Part shown: one piece after another, positions 12,874-25,200 of the stretch
How the letters are laid out: each line of letters starts with the position of its first letter
Position numbering within the stretch: the first letter of the stretch is position 1
NCBI RefSeq assembly: GCF_000613185.1
Contig: NZ_CCBB010000001.1
Span: 2,852,001 to 2,916,000 of the forward strand
From: Mycolicibacterium cosmeticum
Lineage (GTDB): Bacteria > Actinomycetota > Actinomycetes > Mycobacteriales > Mycobacteriaceae
Direction: 5' to 3'
Length of the DNA: 64,000 nt
The notes under the pieces: model-generated
Databases searched by the model: none
What the model was told of the DNA's origin: nothing
The model's input: the letters and a program-made list of their open reading frames with translations, nothing else
Made by a program: the position numbers and the translations under genes

Positions 12874-13957
12874 CTGGTTCAGCCTGGACATCATCTATTA
12901 CCCGGTGTCGGGCATCATGTGGGTCTGGTACAAGCTGTTCGCGCTGGTGCTCGGCCCGTCGAACTTCTTCGCCTGGGCGTTGTCGGTGATGTTCCTGGTG
13001 TTCTCGCTGCGCGCGATCCTCTACAAGCCGTTCGTCCGCCAGATCCGCACCACGCGGCAGATGCAGGAGCTGCAGCCGCAGATCAAGGCGCTGCAGAAGA
13101 AGTACGGCAAGGACCGCCAGAAGATGGCGCTGGAGATGCAGAAGCTCCAGAAGGAACACGGGTTCAATCCGATTCTCGGCTGCCTGCCGATGTTGGCTCA
13201 GATCCCGGTGTTCCTCGGGCTGTTCCACGTGCTGCGGTCGTTCAACCGGACCCAGGGTGGCTTCGGCCAGATCCACCTGACCGTCGAGCAGAACCGGGCG
13301 ACAGGGAACTACGTCTTCAGCCCGGCCGACGTCGCGCACTTCCTGGACGCGAACCTGTTCGGTGCGCCGCTGGGCGCCACCATGATCCAGACCACCGGTC
13401 TGGACGCGTTCACCGAATTCAACCGTGCCGCGGTGATCGGGGTCGGCCTGCCGATCATGATCCTGGCCGGCATCGCGACCTACTTCAACAGCCGCGCCTC
13501 GGTGGCCCGGCAGAGCCCGGAAGCGGCCGCGAATCCGCAGACCGCGATGATGAACAAGCTGGCGCTGTACGTCTTTCCGCTGGGTGTCGTGGTGGGTGGT
13601 CCGTTCCTGCCGCTGGCCATCATCCTGTACTGGTTCGCCAACAACATCTGGACCTTCGGTCAGCAGCACTACGTGTTCGGCAGGATCGAGAAGGAAGAAG
13701 AGGCCAAGAAGCAGGAGGCCATCGCGCGGCGCGCGGCGAACGCCCCCGCGCCGGGCAAGAAGCCCAATCGGGCCAAGAAGGCGGCGCAGGAGATCACGAA
13801 GTCCGACGCCGTCGTGGACGGGGTGGACGCAGACGGTGCGGTGGACGATTCGGTCGAGGACTCACCGTCCAAGACAGACGGCGGCGGCGCAGGTGGCAGC
13901 GCGTCGAACAAGACGCCGCGACCGGGCGCACGGCCGAACCGAAAACCCAAGCGCTGA
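12866..13957 (+). CDS. yidC: Membrane protein insertase YidC
   Basis: YidC inserts and folds inner-membrane proteins, alone or with Sec. The protein is 363 aa from TTG at 12866, chosen because AGGAG lies 8 nt upstream and the protein then begins [19 protein letters not shown]. The YidC core follows, with hydrophobic helices, the positively charged loop [21 protein letters not shown] and the coiled-coil region. The tail after ~285 is charged and disordered. It lacks the large periplasmic domain of proteobacterial YidC. Confidence 0.95.
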   Translation: MFNWFSLDIIYYPVSGIMWVWYKLFALVLGPSNFFAWALSVMFLVFSLRAILYKPFVRQIRTTRQMQELQPQIKALQKKYGKDRQKMALEMQKLQKEHGFNPILGCLPMLAQIPVFLGLFHVLRSFNRTQGGFGQIHLTVEQNRATGNYVFSPADVAHFLDANLFGAPLGATMIQTTGLDAFTEFNRAAVIGVGLPIMILAGIATYFNSRASVARQSPEAAANPQTAMMNKLALYVFPLGVVVGGPFLPLAIILYWFANNIWTFGQQHYVFGRIEKEEEAKKQEAIARRAANAPAPGKKPNRAKKAAQEITKSDAVVDGVDADGAVDDSVEDSPSKTDGGGAGGSASNKTPRPGARPNRKPKR

Positions 13958-14056
13958 CCCCGCTGCGCGGATCGACGCGAACAAGCCAAGTCGGACGGCC
14001 AGACGACGGAACGAATGGTTCCGGACGCCGGACCGGCAGAGTAAGGAGAAGACGAT

Positions 14057-14596
14057 ATGACTGATGCCGAAACCACCGAGCGCACCGAGGACACGGTCGC
14101 GGCGGATACCGACACCGTGGGCTCGGACGATCTCGAGGAGCGACTCGTCGCCGAGGGTGAGATCGCGGGTGACTATCTGGAGGAGCTGTTGGACCTCCTG
14201 GACTTCGACGGCGATATCGACCTCGACGTCGAGGGCGACCGTGCCGTGGTGAGCATCGACGGCGGCAGCGACCTGAACAAGTTGGTCGGCCGCAAGGGCG
14301 AGGTGCTCGACGCGCTGCAGGAGTTGACCCGGCTGGCGGTGCACCAGAAGACCGGCGAGCGCAGCAGGCTGATGCTGGACATCGCACGCTGGCGTCGTCG
14401 TCGTCGTGACGAGCTGGCGGCGCTGGGCGACAAGGTGGCGCGCCGGGTGGCCGCCTCGGGGGAGCGCGAGGAGCTGTCGCCCATGACGCCGTTCGAGCGC
14501 AAGATCGTGCACGACGCCGTGGCCGCCGTGGGCGGGGTGCGCAGCGAGAGCGAGGGCGCCGAGCCCTCCCGCCGCGTCGTCGTTCTGCCGGCCTGA
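14057..14596 (+). CDS. jag: KH-R3H RNA-binding protein Jag (KhpB, SpoIIIJ-associated)
   Basis: The protein is 179 aa. A short acidic N-terminus is followed by a KH domain with the GxxG loop GRKG (78-81) and an R3H domain with FERKIVHDAV (R148, H152). Members bind RNA and are linked to cell-wall growth and division in Gram-positive bacteria. It follows yidC by 99 bp, with AAGGAG upstream of the ATG. The unusually acidic first 60 residues include a DLLDFDGDIDLDVEGD segment. Confidence 0.93.
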   Translation: MTDAETTERTEDTVAADTDTVGSDDLEERLVAEGEIAGDYLEELLDLLDFDGDIDLDVEGDRAVVSIDGGSDLNKLVGRKGEVLDALQELTRLAVHQKTGERSRLMLDIARWRRRRRDELAALGDKVARRVAASGEREELSPMTPFERKIVHDAVAAVGGVRSESEGAEPSRRVVVLPA

Positions 14597-14611
14597 ATTA
14601 CAGGGATGTAG

Positions 14612-16316
<1,705 letters not shown>

Positions 16317-16320
<4 letters not shown>

Positions 16321-17315
16321 ACCAACCGGCCAAGAAACGCAGCGGACTGGGACGCGGTCTGGCGTCGCTGATCCCGACCGGTCCCGCCGACGCCGACCCG
16401 CTGGGCACCAAGATGGGCAGTGCGGCCGCCGATGTGCTGCTCGGTGGACCGAGCGCCGACACGGCGCCGAACACCCCGCCGGCCGCCGTCTCGGAATTCG
16501 GCGCGGTGTACCGGGAGATCGATCCGAAACTCATCGAGCCCAACCCGCGTCAGCCGCGCCAGGTGTTCGACGAAGAAGCACTCGCCGAGATGGTGCACTC
16601 CATCAAGGAGTTCGGCGTCATGCAGCCCATCGTGGTTCGCGAGCTGCCCGGCAACGGAGACGGCGCCCGGTACCAGTTGGTGATGGGGGAGCGGCGGTGG
16701 CGGGCCTCCCAGGAAGCCGGGTTGGCCGTCATCCCGGCCATCGTCCGGGAGACCGCCGACGGTGACATGCTGCGCGACGCCCTGCTGGAGAACATCCACC
16801 GGGCGCAGCTGAATCCACTGGAAGAGGCGGCGGCCTACCAGCAGCTGCTCGAGGAGTTCGGCGTGACGCACGACGAACTGGCGGTACGCATCGGGCGCTC
16901 CCGCCCGCTCATCTCCAACATGATCCGGCTGCTGCGTCTGCCGATCGCCGTGCAGCGCCGGGTGGCGGCCGGCGTGCTGTCGGCCGGTCACGCCCGCGCC
17001 TTGCTGGCGCTGGAAGGCGGACCGGAGCAGCAGGAGGAACTCGCGGCGCGCATCGTCGCCGAGGGACTATCGGTGCGCGCGACCGAGGAGGCCGTCACGC
17101 TGGCCAACCGGAACGGCCCCGCAGATCCGCCGGCTCCGCGCCGCAAGCCGATCCAGATGCCGGGACTGCAGGACGTCGCCGAACAGCTGTCGACGGCCTT
17201 CGACACCCGGGTGACGGTGAGCCTGGGTAAGCGCAAGGGCAAGATCGTCGTCGAGTTCGGGTCGGTGGACGATCTGCAGCGCATCGTCGACCTGATGAAC
17301 GCCAGCAAGCCGTGA
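16317..17315 (+). CDS. parB: Chromosome partitioning protein ParB (Spo0J), CTP-dependent clamp
   Basis: The protein is 332 aa. Its N-terminus [15 protein letters not shown] is the ParA-contacting motif. The CTP-binding box GERRWRAS is at 124-131, then the helix-turn-helix ([20 protein letters not shown]) and a C-terminal dimer domain ([19 protein letters not shown]). ParB loads at parS and slides as a CTP-gated clamp. Three parS or parS-like sites are in this window. Confidence 0.97.
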
Positions 17316-17576
17316 TGAGCCGAATTGGGCGCTGCAGTGCCTGACCCAGGGACAACGGCGAATTACGTCACTGTGACACTCGATCATCGGACGGTCGGGG
17401 CGAGCGCCTCGTTCGGCGGAGATGTGTTGTGCAGCAGCAGCTTTCGGAATCGGATCGATTTCGGACGGCAAACCGGCCGGATCTGGGCCGCGCGTGGCGC
17501 GCTCTCGTATTCTGGAAGGGCAGCCGAGCCGGTCATGCCATCATGTGCCGGGAGTTTGTGAGAGTCGGGGGTCGAA
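17316..17576. other. parB to Rv3916c-like intergenic gap
   Basis: A 261-bp gap between two plus-strand genes. I see no clear terminator hairpin and no credible small gene. It may hold the promoter of the downstream gene. Confidence 0.4.
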
Positions 17577-18320
17577 GTGTCATCGCGAATCACGCCGCTC
17601 CGGCTGGAGGCGTTCGATCAGCTGCCCAAGCATGCCCGGCGGTGCGTGTTCTGGGAGGTCGATCCGTCGACCGTGGGTGGTGACGACCACCTGGCCGACC
17701 CGGAATTCGAGAAAGAAGCCTGGCTGTCCATGGTCATGCTGGAGTGGGGGTCGTGCGGGCAGATCGCCGTCGAGTGCGCACCCGAGCCCGGCCGGCGCGA
17801 GATGGCGCCCGAGTTGCTGGGGGAGTCGGCCTGTCTGGGCTATGCCTTCTACGCCCCGCCGGGGGCGGTGCCGCGGGCGCGGCGCTTTCCCACCGGACCG
17901 GTCAGCGCCGACGCGGTCCTGCTGACCTCGTTGGGTGTCGATGCCTGCGATGAGGCCGGGGTACTGCCGCGCGGGTTGATCGCCGCGGTGGTCGCCGATC
18001 TGGTGCGCCGCGGTGTGCGCGCACTGGAGGCCTTCGGCCGGACACCGGCGGTGCTCACGGTCGATCCGGCGGCCGTACCCGCGGATCTGCAGCCGGTCAT
18101 CGAGGTACTCGGCGACTGCAGCCCCGAACAGTGCATCATCGACGTAGAGCTGTTGGCCGAGGCCGGATTCGAAGTGGTGGCGCCGCACCCGTACGTGCCG
18201 CGCCTGCGGCTCGAGCTGGAGCAGGGTCTCGGCTGGAAGGCCGATGTGGAGGCCGCACTGGAGCGCCTGCTGGAGTCGGCCCGCATCGAGGTACCGATCG
18301 GGGCGGTGCCGTGCGGGTGA
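17577..18320 (+). CDS. Conserved protein next to parB (Rv3916c-like, possible GNAT fold)
   Basis: The protein is 247 aa from GTG at 17577. It lacks a signal peptide or membrane segment. The middle (GQIAVECAPEP to LGYAFYAPPGAVPRARRF) and the segment AAVVADLVRRGVRALEAFG resemble acetyltransferase-like architecture, as this family is often annotated, but I see no unambiguous acetyl-CoA loop. Position between parB and cwlM is conserved in mycobacteria. It is convergent with cwlM with only 13 bp between the stops. Function is unknown. Confidence 0.8.
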   Translation: MSSRITPLRLEAFDQLPKHARRCVFWEVDPSTVGGDDHLADPEFEKEAWLSMVMLEWGSCGQIAVECAPEPGRREMAPELLGESACLGYAFYAPPGAVPRARRFPTGPVSADAVLLTSLGVDACDEAGVLPRGLIAAVVADLVRRGVRALEAFGRTPAVLTVDPAAVPADLQPVIEVLGDCSPEQCIIDVELLAEAGFEVVAPHPYVPRLRLELEQGLGWKADVEAALERLLESARIEVPIGAVPCG

Positions 18321-18333
18321 CGACGGGTCGCGA

Positions 18334-19530
18334 CTAGCTGGGGGAGACCCGGCCGGCCTGCTCGACCGAGAGTTCGTGGGCCAGCAGTTCGGCGAAGGTG
18401 AAGGTGCCGGTGGGGCGGTCGTTCTTGCCCAACAGGTAGAGGCGTTTGACCGCGGCCAGCATGCCTTCGGCGATGGCGTCACGAGTTGCGCTGGAAGCCA
18501 ACAACTGTCGGTCGTGCGCATTGGTGATGTAGCCCAAATCGACCTGCACAGTCGGCATTCTGGTCAAGCGCAGCAGATCCCAGGTCCGGCCGTGGGTACG
18601 GCAGTCACGTAAACCGGTGCGCGCCACCACTTCCCGCTGGATGAAGTCGGCGAGGTTGCGGCCGATGGTGGACACCGATCCATGCGAATTGCCGAAGTGG
18701 AACGAGGCCACCCCGCTGGCGGCCGGGCTCACATGACTGCTGCAGCGCAGGCTGATCATCAGGTCGGCACCGACGGTGTTGGCGGTGGCCGCCCGTTCGG
18801 CATCCGAGGGGCTGCGGCCGACCGGCCGGGACAGGAAGGTGTCCATCCCGATCGCCGTCATCCGGCCTTCGAGACGACTTGCCAAGTCCCACAGGATGTC
18901 CGCTTCGCTGATCGGACCGTCGGGGCCCTGCAGGATCAGCCCGTGGTCGCCGCCACCGCGCCCCGGATCGATGATGATGCGCTTGCCGGACAGCTGGGGG
19001 CCGGACCGGCGTACCAGCTCCTCCTCGCGGATCGCGTGGATCGAGCCGCCGGTGACCCGGGAGCCGAGAAAATACAAGGAGCGCAACGTTTCCGGGCCGC
19101 AGATGCCGTCCGGGAACAATCCGTACTCGCGCTGGTAGGACATCAGGGCGTTGTGCGTCTGCAGACCGAAATGGCCGTCCACCAAGCCGGTGTAGAACCC
19201 GAGGTCCTGGAGCCGGGCCTGCAGGGTCGCCACGTCGTCGCCGTACATCGGCGCACCGAACTGGTGGGCCAGGGTGCGGGCGCCCAGTTGGTAGGACGCC
19301 TCCTTCAGGGCGCGGAAGGTGGCCTCGCCGACCATGCCGTCGACCAGGAGACCGCGGTGCTGCTGGAAGGCCCGGACCGCGTGGTCCAGTTCGTCGTCGA
19401 ACACGTCCAGGGCGATGTGCTTGCCGGTGGACAGATCCGCGTCGGGATTGTCCAGCAGTCCCAGCGCAGCCAGCGCCGCCCTGATCTCGGTGACCGCTGC
19501 GCCCCGGTCACCTCGACGCAGTATCGACAT
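18334..19530 (-). CDS. cwlM: CwlM, pseudo-amidase regulator of peptidoglycan synthesis
   Basis: The protein is 398 aa: two peptidoglycan-binding repeats (~1-160), then an Amidase_3 domain (~175-365). The zinc site looks lost: the first motif reads IIIDPGRGGGDHG, with Arg where active amidases have His, and the later position reads ISLRCSSH where a His is normal. This matches mycobacterial CwlM, known as a PknB-phosphorylated cytoplasmic activator of MurA that also contacts MurJ. There is no signal peptide, consistent with a cytoplasmic role. I chose the ATG at 19530 (MSILRRGDRGAAV) because the upstream reading adds unconserved residues. Confidence 0.95.
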   Translation of the reverse strand: MSILRRGDRGAAVTEIRAALAALGLLDNPDADLSTGKHIALDVFDDELDHAVRAFQQHRGLLVDGMVGEATFRALKEASYQLGARTLAHQFGAPMYGDDVATLQARLQDLGFYTGLVDGHFGLQTHNALMSYQREYGLFPDGICGPETLRSLYFLGSRVTGGSIHAIREEELVRRSGPQLSGKRIIIDPGRGGGDHGLILQGPDGPISEADILWDLASRLEGRMTAIGMDTFLSRPVGRSPSDAERAATANTVGADLMISLRCSSHVSPAASGVASFHFGNSHGSVSTIGRNLADFIQREVVARTGLRDCRTHGRTWDLLRLTRMPTVQVDLGYITNAHDRQLLASSATRDAIAEGMLAAVKRLYLLGKNDRPTGTFTFAELLAHELSVEQAGRVSPS

Positions 19531-19657
19531 ACCTGGCCTTTCAGATGCGCTGCAGCCGGACACGTGCCGACGACTGCTGGACGGACTGACAGCATTGTCG
19601 CAGATACGCGCCAAAATCCGGAAAACCCCGGGGTGCAGAGTGACTGCGCGTTACCTG

Positions 19658-19990
19658 TTAGATGTGCTCGGCAATCTCCCGGAGCAGGGCGGCCTTGCCC
19701 TTCGCCCCGACGATACGCTTCACCGGCTCGCCGTCCTTGAACAAGATCATCGTGGGGATGGACACCACCTGGAAATCACGGGCGGTTTCCGGGTTCGCAT
19801 CCACGTCGAGCTTGGCCACCCGCAGATCGCCGGTCTTCTCCTTGGCGATCTCCTCGAGCACCGGGGCGACCATCTTGCACGGACCGCACCAGGTGGCCCA
19901 GAAGTCCACCAACACCGGGGTGGAGCTGGACAGCACATCCTGGCCGAACGAGGCGTCGGTGACGGTGCTGGTAGCGGAATCTTCGCTCAT
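19658..19990 (-). CDS. trxA: Thioredoxin
   Basis: The protein is 110 aa with the active site WCGPCK (C35, C38) and cis-proline loop SIPT. It reduces protein disulfides and is recycled by the adjacent TrxB. The ATG at 19990 has a strong AGGAGG site. It lies 28 bp after trxB, so the two are one transcription unit. In M. tuberculosis the equivalent gene is named trxC. Confidence 0.96.
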   Translation of the reverse strand: MSEDSATSTVTDASFGQDVLSSSTPVLVDFWATWCGPCKMVAPVLEEIAKEKTGDLRVAKLDVDANPETARDFQVVSIPTMILFKDGEPVKRIVGAKGKAALLREIAEHI

Positions 19991-20018
19991 GTGATCCTCC
20001 TGATCGAGTTGGGAATGC

Positions 20019-20969
20019 CTAAACCGTTGCGGCAGCGTAGTTTTCGGCCAGCCAACGCTCGGTGTCGATGGCGGCCGAACAGCCCGAACCGGCGGCGGTG
20101 ATGGCCTGCCGGTAGGTGTGGTCCACCAAATCGCCTGCGGCGAAGACACCTTCGACCGAGGTCGCGGTGCTGCGTCCGAGCACCTTGACATAGCCCTCGT
20201 CGTCCAGGTCGACCTGACCGCGCACCAGTTCCGAGCGCGGGTCGTGCCCGATCGCGACGAACACACCGGTCACCGGAAGCTTGGATTCCTCGCCGGTCAC
20301 CGTGTTCCGCAACCGGATTCCGGTGACCTTCGGGTCACCCTCGATCTCGGTGACCGCGGTGTTGGTGAGGAACGTGATCTTCTCGTTGGCCTGCGCGCGC
20401 TCCAGCATGATCTTGGACGCGCGGAACTCGTCGCGGCGGTGGATCAGGGTGACGCTGCGTGCGAACCTGGTCAGGAACGTGGCCTCCTCCATCGCCGAGT
20501 CACCGCCACCGATGACCGCGATGTCCTGGTCGCGGAAGAAGAACCCGTCACAGGTGGCGCAGGTGCTCACGCCGAGACCGATGCGCTCCTGCTCGCCGGG
20601 CACGCCGAGGTGACGGGCCGCGGCGCCCATGGCGAGGATCACCGCGCGGGCCTGGTGCGTCTCGTCACCGACGGTCACCTTCTTGATCGGGCCGGACAGG
20701 TCGACCGCGTCGACGTCCTCCATGCGCAGGTCGGCACCGAACCGCAGCGCCTGCTCGCGCATCTCGTCCATCAGGTTCGGGCCGGTGATGCCCTCCCGGA
20801 AACCGGGATAGTTCTCGACCTCGGTGGTGGTCATCAACGCCCCACCGAATTGGATGCCCTCGAACACCACTGGCTTCAGTTGTGCGCGGGCGGTGTACAC
20901 CGCGGCCGTGTAACCGGCCGGTCCCGAGCCGATGATGATCACGTCGTGGATCTCGGATGAGCTTGACAT
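20019..20969 (-). CDS. trxB: Thioredoxin reductase
   Basis: The protein is 316 aa, normal length. The FAD motif GSGPAG is at 14-19, the redox pair CATC at C137/C140 and the NADPH motif GGGDSA at 154-159; the C-terminal FAD motif is [10 protein letters not shown]. It passes electrons from NADPH to thioredoxin. The sigM-rsmA-trxB-trxA order matches the mycobacterial redox-stress cluster, in which SigM or oxidative regulators may act. Confidence 0.97.
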   Translation of the reverse strand: MSSSSEIHDVIIIGSGPAGYTAAVYTARAQLKPVVFEGIQFGGALMTTTEVENYPGFREGITGPNLMDEMREQALRFGADLRMEDVDAVDLSGPIKKVTVGDETHQARAVILAMGAAARHLGVPGEQERIGLGVSTCATCDGFFFRDQDIAVIGGGDSAMEEATFLTRFARSVTLIHRRDEFRASKIMLERAQANEKITFLTNTAVTEIEGDPKVTGIRLRNTVTGEESKLPVTGVFVAIGHDPRSELVRGQVDLDDEGYVKVLGRSTATSVEGVFAAGDLVDHTYRQAITAAGSGCSAAIDTERWLAENYAAATV

Positions 20970-21065
20970 CGTGGGTGCGAGGCCTTTCTGCCGTGTGAAA
21001 CCGGCGTGAGTTCAAACATCAGGGTAGGCCCCACTGTTCCCGGGGGCGCGTTGCGGTGGTGGCAG

Positions 21066-21569
21066 TCAGGGCCGGGGCAGCGTGGTCTCGGCGAGGGTGG
21101 CGCCGTGTGCCGCGTCGCAACCGGTGTCCAACGTGACGGCCTGCACGTCGGTGGGGCGCGTCCCGGGGAACACCACCACCACCGCCGGCCGCCCGGCCAC
21201 CGTGACGGGAGTGGCCCCCAGGATCGGCTGCGCCGGATCCCGGCGCAGCCCGCGTAGGCAGGCTGCCCAGCGCTGCGGCTCGGCCAGTGCGCCCAGATCG
21301 GCGGGCCGGCCCAGCAGGGCCAGGATGTCTGCTCGGGACAGCGGCATCGGCGCTGGCCGGTGCGCGACGGTGATCTGCTGGGCCGTCGGCCCGGCGCTGC
21401 GTGGCGGTGCCGACGTATCGCTCAGCGCCACCGCGCCGAGCCCGAGACCGGCCAGCACGGCGGCCACGCCGCACACCAGCGCCGTGCGTCGCCAACGCAG
21501 CGGCCGCGCGGCATGGGCGGGTCCGGCCGGCTCGTCGCCGATCGCGTCCGCTGGTTGGGCACCGTGCAC
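21066..21569 (-). CDS. RsmA-like anti-sigma-M partner lacking the N-terminal anti-sigma domain
   Basis: The protein is 167 aa, starting GTG 7 bp after the sigM stop. It has ~28 cytoplasmic residues, one transmembrane helix (TALVCGVAAVLAGLGLGAVAL, 29-49) and an outside domain with conserved PLSRADILALLG, CLRGLRRDPAQPILGATPV and a C-terminal Cys. This matches the C-terminal two thirds of M. tuberculosis RsmA (Rv3912), which as I recall has ~254 aa with an N-terminal sigma-binding domain. That domain is absent, and there is no room for it in any frame, because sigM ends just upstream. Either binding is done by the short tail or SigM is controlled differently here. Confidence 0.8.
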   Translation of the reverse strand: MHGAQPADAIGDEPAGPAHAARPLRWRRTALVCGVAAVLAGLGLGAVALSDTSAPPRSAGPTAQQITVAHRPAPMPLSRADILALLGRPADLGALAEPQRWAACLRGLRRDPAQPILGATPVTVAGRPAVVVVFPGTRPTDVQAVTLDTGCDAAHGATLAETTLPRP

Positions 21570-21576
21570 CCGTCCA

Positions 21577-22143
21577 TCATGGCGCGGCCGGCACGGTGCG
21601 CTCGGCCAGCACGTGCGCCAGTGTCGCGCGCGCCCTGGCCCGTCGGCTCTTGACGGTGCCCTCGGCGACGCCCAGCATGCTGGCCGTCTCGGCGACCGAA
21701 AAGCCCTGCATGTCCACCGCGACGACGGCGGCCCGCTGCTCGACGGGCAGCCGCATCAGCGCCCGCTCCACCACGATCGCGGTGTCCACCTGCGCCGTCT
21801 CGTCGTCCACCGGCCAGACGTCATCCTCCAGCGGTGACGTGGGGCGAGCCTTGCGTCGCCGCAACCGGTCCAGGCAGGCGTTGAGCACGATGCGGTGCAG
21901 CCAGCTGCTGACCGACGACCCGTGCCGGAACGTCGCGGCGGCACAATGCGCCGACAGCATCGCCTCCTGCAGCGCGTCCCCGGCATCCTCCGGACTGCGG
22001 GTGGTGAAGCGCGCCAGCCGGTACAACGGCCGCCGGTAGCGGAGGAACAGCTCCTCGAACGCGAAACGGTCACCGGCGACGTGCGCGGCGAGCAGCTGTG
22101 CGTCGGTGCGCTGCCGGCCGGAATTCCCCCCGAAATTCTCCAC
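21577..22143 (-). CDS. sigM: ECF RNA polymerase sigma factor SigM
   Basis: The protein is 188 aa with region 2 (FAFEELFLRYRRPLYRLARF, DALQEAMLSAH, SVSSWLHRIVLNACLDRLRR) and region 4 (LMRLPVEQRAAVVAVDMQGFSVAETASMLGVAEGTVKSRRARAR). It directs transcription of a small extracytoplasmic-stress and lipid/Esx regulon in M. tuberculosis. The start is GTG at 22143. It is the first gene of the sigM-rsmA pair. Confidence 0.94.
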   Translation of the reverse strand: MENFGGNSGRQRTDAQLLAAHVAGDRFAFEELFLRYRRPLYRLARFTTRSPEDAGDALQEAMLSAHCAAATFRHGSSVSSWLHRIVLNACLDRLRRRKARPTSPLEDDVWPVDDETAQVDTAIVVERALMRLPVEQRAAVVAVDMQGFSVAETASMLGVAEGTVKSRRARARATLAHVLAERTVPAAP

Positions 22144-22175
22144 AGCCGAACCCTATGGAGGCGGCGGAACCCCTC

Positions 22176-22203
22176 ATTACAGTTCTTCTGGCACCTGTGT
22201 CAA
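22176..22203 (-). promoter_or_regulatory. Candidate SigA promoter upstream of sigM
   Basis: On the minus strand TTGACA (22198-22203, perfect) and TGTAAT (22176-22181) have a 16-nt spacer, 32 nt before the sigM start. No clear ECF-type GGAAC/CGT pair was seen, so housekeeping transcription of sigM is suggested. Confidence 0.6.
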
Positions 22204-22250
22204 AAAGGCGCTGACCAGCGCATTGAATATGCACAGGTTGGGGATAACCG

Positions 22251-25200
22251 TCAGGACTTGGCCTTGAGGGTGATCTCGGAGATGTCGCTGCGGTTCTTAC
22301 CGTCCACCGTGCCCAGCGTCGAGATCCACACCAATACATACGACGTCGGGGACGCGTTCGGGATGGTGATGGTGTTGGACCCCTTCTTCAGCGGGGTGGC
22401 CGGGGCCAGAACGGTGGTGTCCTCCAGCTTGGCCGGATTCGCCGACTGTGCCGACCGGATCTGCACGGCGGTGCCGGTGCTGGTGACGTCGACGGTCACC
22501 GATGCCAGCGTGGTGGGCTGGGACAGCTGCAGCATCAGGCCGACCCCGTTCTTGAAGTTCGGGAACGGGTTCGGATCGGAATAGGTATCGGTGGGCCACA
22601 CCGTCGCCGGGTTGCCGTCGATGGCAAGCCCGGCCAGGGTCGGTTCATCGGCCTCGCCCTCGGGCGAATAGACCGTGGCCCGCACGGGCTTGACCACGTC
22701 GCCGTCGGCCGAACTCGACGAACTGGTGGGGGCGTTGAGTCCCAGCTCCTGCTTGTCCAGGGAGCCACCGACGTCACCGAAGATCCGATTGAGCACCGAG
22801 GCCAGCACGACCAGGGCGATCACCACGATCACCCCGGCCGCGGACAGGCCGATGATCAGACCCTTCCGGCGGCGGGCCACGGTGTCCGGGTCGCCGGCGG
22901 CCACGGCGCTGAACGGCCGTGCCGGTGCGGCCGCGCCGGCACCGTCGACGGGCGCGATGTAGTCGGTGCGGTCGGCGACGGCGGTGGCCTGCTGCAGCAG
23001 GTTCAGCAGGGTGGGGGCGCTGCGGATGCCGCCGCCTTCCTGCACGGCTCGCGCCGCGGCGGCCGAGATCTGGAACGGGATGTCGCGGTCCACCGAGCGC
23101 GGTTCGACGGGCTGGCCGGCGCCGTCCACGTCGGCCGGGGCCAGGCCGCTGTGCACCCCGGCTTCCGGCAGCGGCCAGCGGTTGACCAACAGCGCGTACA
23201 GGGCGGCGCCGATCCCGCGGATGTCGTCCTCGGGGGTGCCCGACGGCAGCGTGGCGGGAAACGCCAGCGCCACATCGCCCTCGATGCTGACCCGGACCCG
23301 GCTGGGATCGTCGATCGACAGCGCCACCCCGGACCGGTGCGCCGCCTCGGCCGCGGCCGCCAGCGACTGGATGGCCCGGGCCCCGCCGATCGGCGACGGT
23401 GCGGTCTCGGCCACCTCGGCCAGCGAGCCGCCGCGGATCCATTCCGCGACCACCAGCCCGCCCGTCGCGGTGCGCGCGACGTCGAGGATCTGGGCGATGC
23501 CGGGCGAGTTGATCTTGCTGAGCTTCGACGTGCGGGCGAGGATGTCCTGCACTTCGCTGTCGGGCAGTTGGCCGTCCGGGTCGATGAAGGTCAGCGCCAC
23601 CTGCCGGTCCAGCGCGGTGTCCAGGGCGTGCCAGAACTGCAGGTGCGGCGGCCCGCCGTGGAAGACCAGCAGCCGGTACCGGCCGCCGGCGATGATCGCG
23701 CCGGGGATCAGGTGGACATCTTCCTCACCCGGCAGGCGGGACCCGGGTGTGGCGGTCTCGATCGCGGGCTCGCGGGGCGGATCGAACGGCAACTGCTCGC
23801 GGGTGGGGTCGCCGCCGTAGTCGGCGGCCGGCCGCGCGGGGATGTCCGGCTGGAACTCACCGGCATCGGCCCGAGGAATCCGCGTGGTGGGACCGGCGCC
23901 GGTACCCGCCTCGGCAGGTCCGTCAGCGCCTGGCGGGAACCCGCTTCCGGGTTGGTCGGCCACCATGTGTCCTTTCCGTGTGCCCGCCCCGGCGGGACGC
24001 TGCGATGTGTACGAATTCCTCTGGTCAGGGTAATTGACCCGCGGGACCGGCCGCTGGGAGATAACGCGCGGAGGCGGCACGACGGGTGCGGCCGGCGCGC
24101 GTCCCAGCCGGCGCCGCACCGCACGCAGCGCGGCCTGGGCGTCGGGTACCCGGGCGGCCAGCAGTACACCGGCGATGATCGGCAGCATGATGATGCCGAG
24201 GATGAGCAGCCGCAGCAGCGAGCCGGCCGCACCACCGTGCTCGGTGAGCTTCTCGACGCCGAGCAGTTGGTCCACCACGTGCGCCACCAGCCCCGCGACC
24301 ATCGACCCGGCGATCGTCACCAGGATGGTGCGCACCACGTCGACGCTGATCAGCCCGCCGGCCCTGGGCGGCAGCAGCGGTGCGAGGTTGGCCCGCAGCA
24401 CCACGTGGCCGATGGTGGCCCCGGCCAGGAAACCCAGCCCGTTGGCCAGTCCGAGGTACCCGGCGACCAGTTCGGGGTCGGTCACCAGGTGTCCGACCAG
24501 CACCGAGGCCACGATCTTGACGGCGGTGATCACCAGGATCAGCACGATCGGGATCCACGGCTGCTCTCTGGCGTAGAACACCCGCAGCTGCAGTAGCACC
24601 AGCGCGTAGGGGATGAGGGTGAACGCGGACAGGGTGATCGCCATACCGAGGTACCCGGCGTCGGTCGCGCCGAAATTGCCGTACGCGAACAGCGCCGAGC
24701 CGATCGCGGGTCCGGCGACGGTCATGAACGCCACGATCGGGATCAGGGTGATCATGGTCAGCCGGGTGGCCAGCGACAGATCGGCCAGGATCGCCGGGCC
24801 GTTCTCGGCGGCGGCGTTGCGGGACAGCCGGGGCATCACCACGGTCAGCACGGTGACGCCGATCATCCCGAACGGCAGTTGCAGCACCAGCCAGGTGTAG
24901 TTGTAGATCGCCGGGCCGGAGGCGGCGGCCGCGCTGGCGATCTGGTTGCCGACGATCAAACCGATCTGGCTGATCAGCACGTACAGCACCATCGCGGCGG
25001 CCATCGTGCCGAACTTCTTGAGCCGGTCGTCCACACCCCACAACGGCCGCAGGCTGATCCGCTCCCGCCGGATGGCGACGAGCAACACCGCCGCCTGCGC
25101 GACGACGCCCAGCGTGGTGCCGATGCCGAGGACCAGTAGCTTGGCGTTGCCCATCTCGACGGGGTCCAGCGACAGTTCGCCGGGCACCAGCAGATACAGC

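Noticed and set aside
22229..22246. Match between GCACAGGTTGGGGATAACC before murJ and a similar string in oriC (about 9679-9698)
   Set aside because: Partial identity of ~15 bp with no DnaA-box core; treated as chance.
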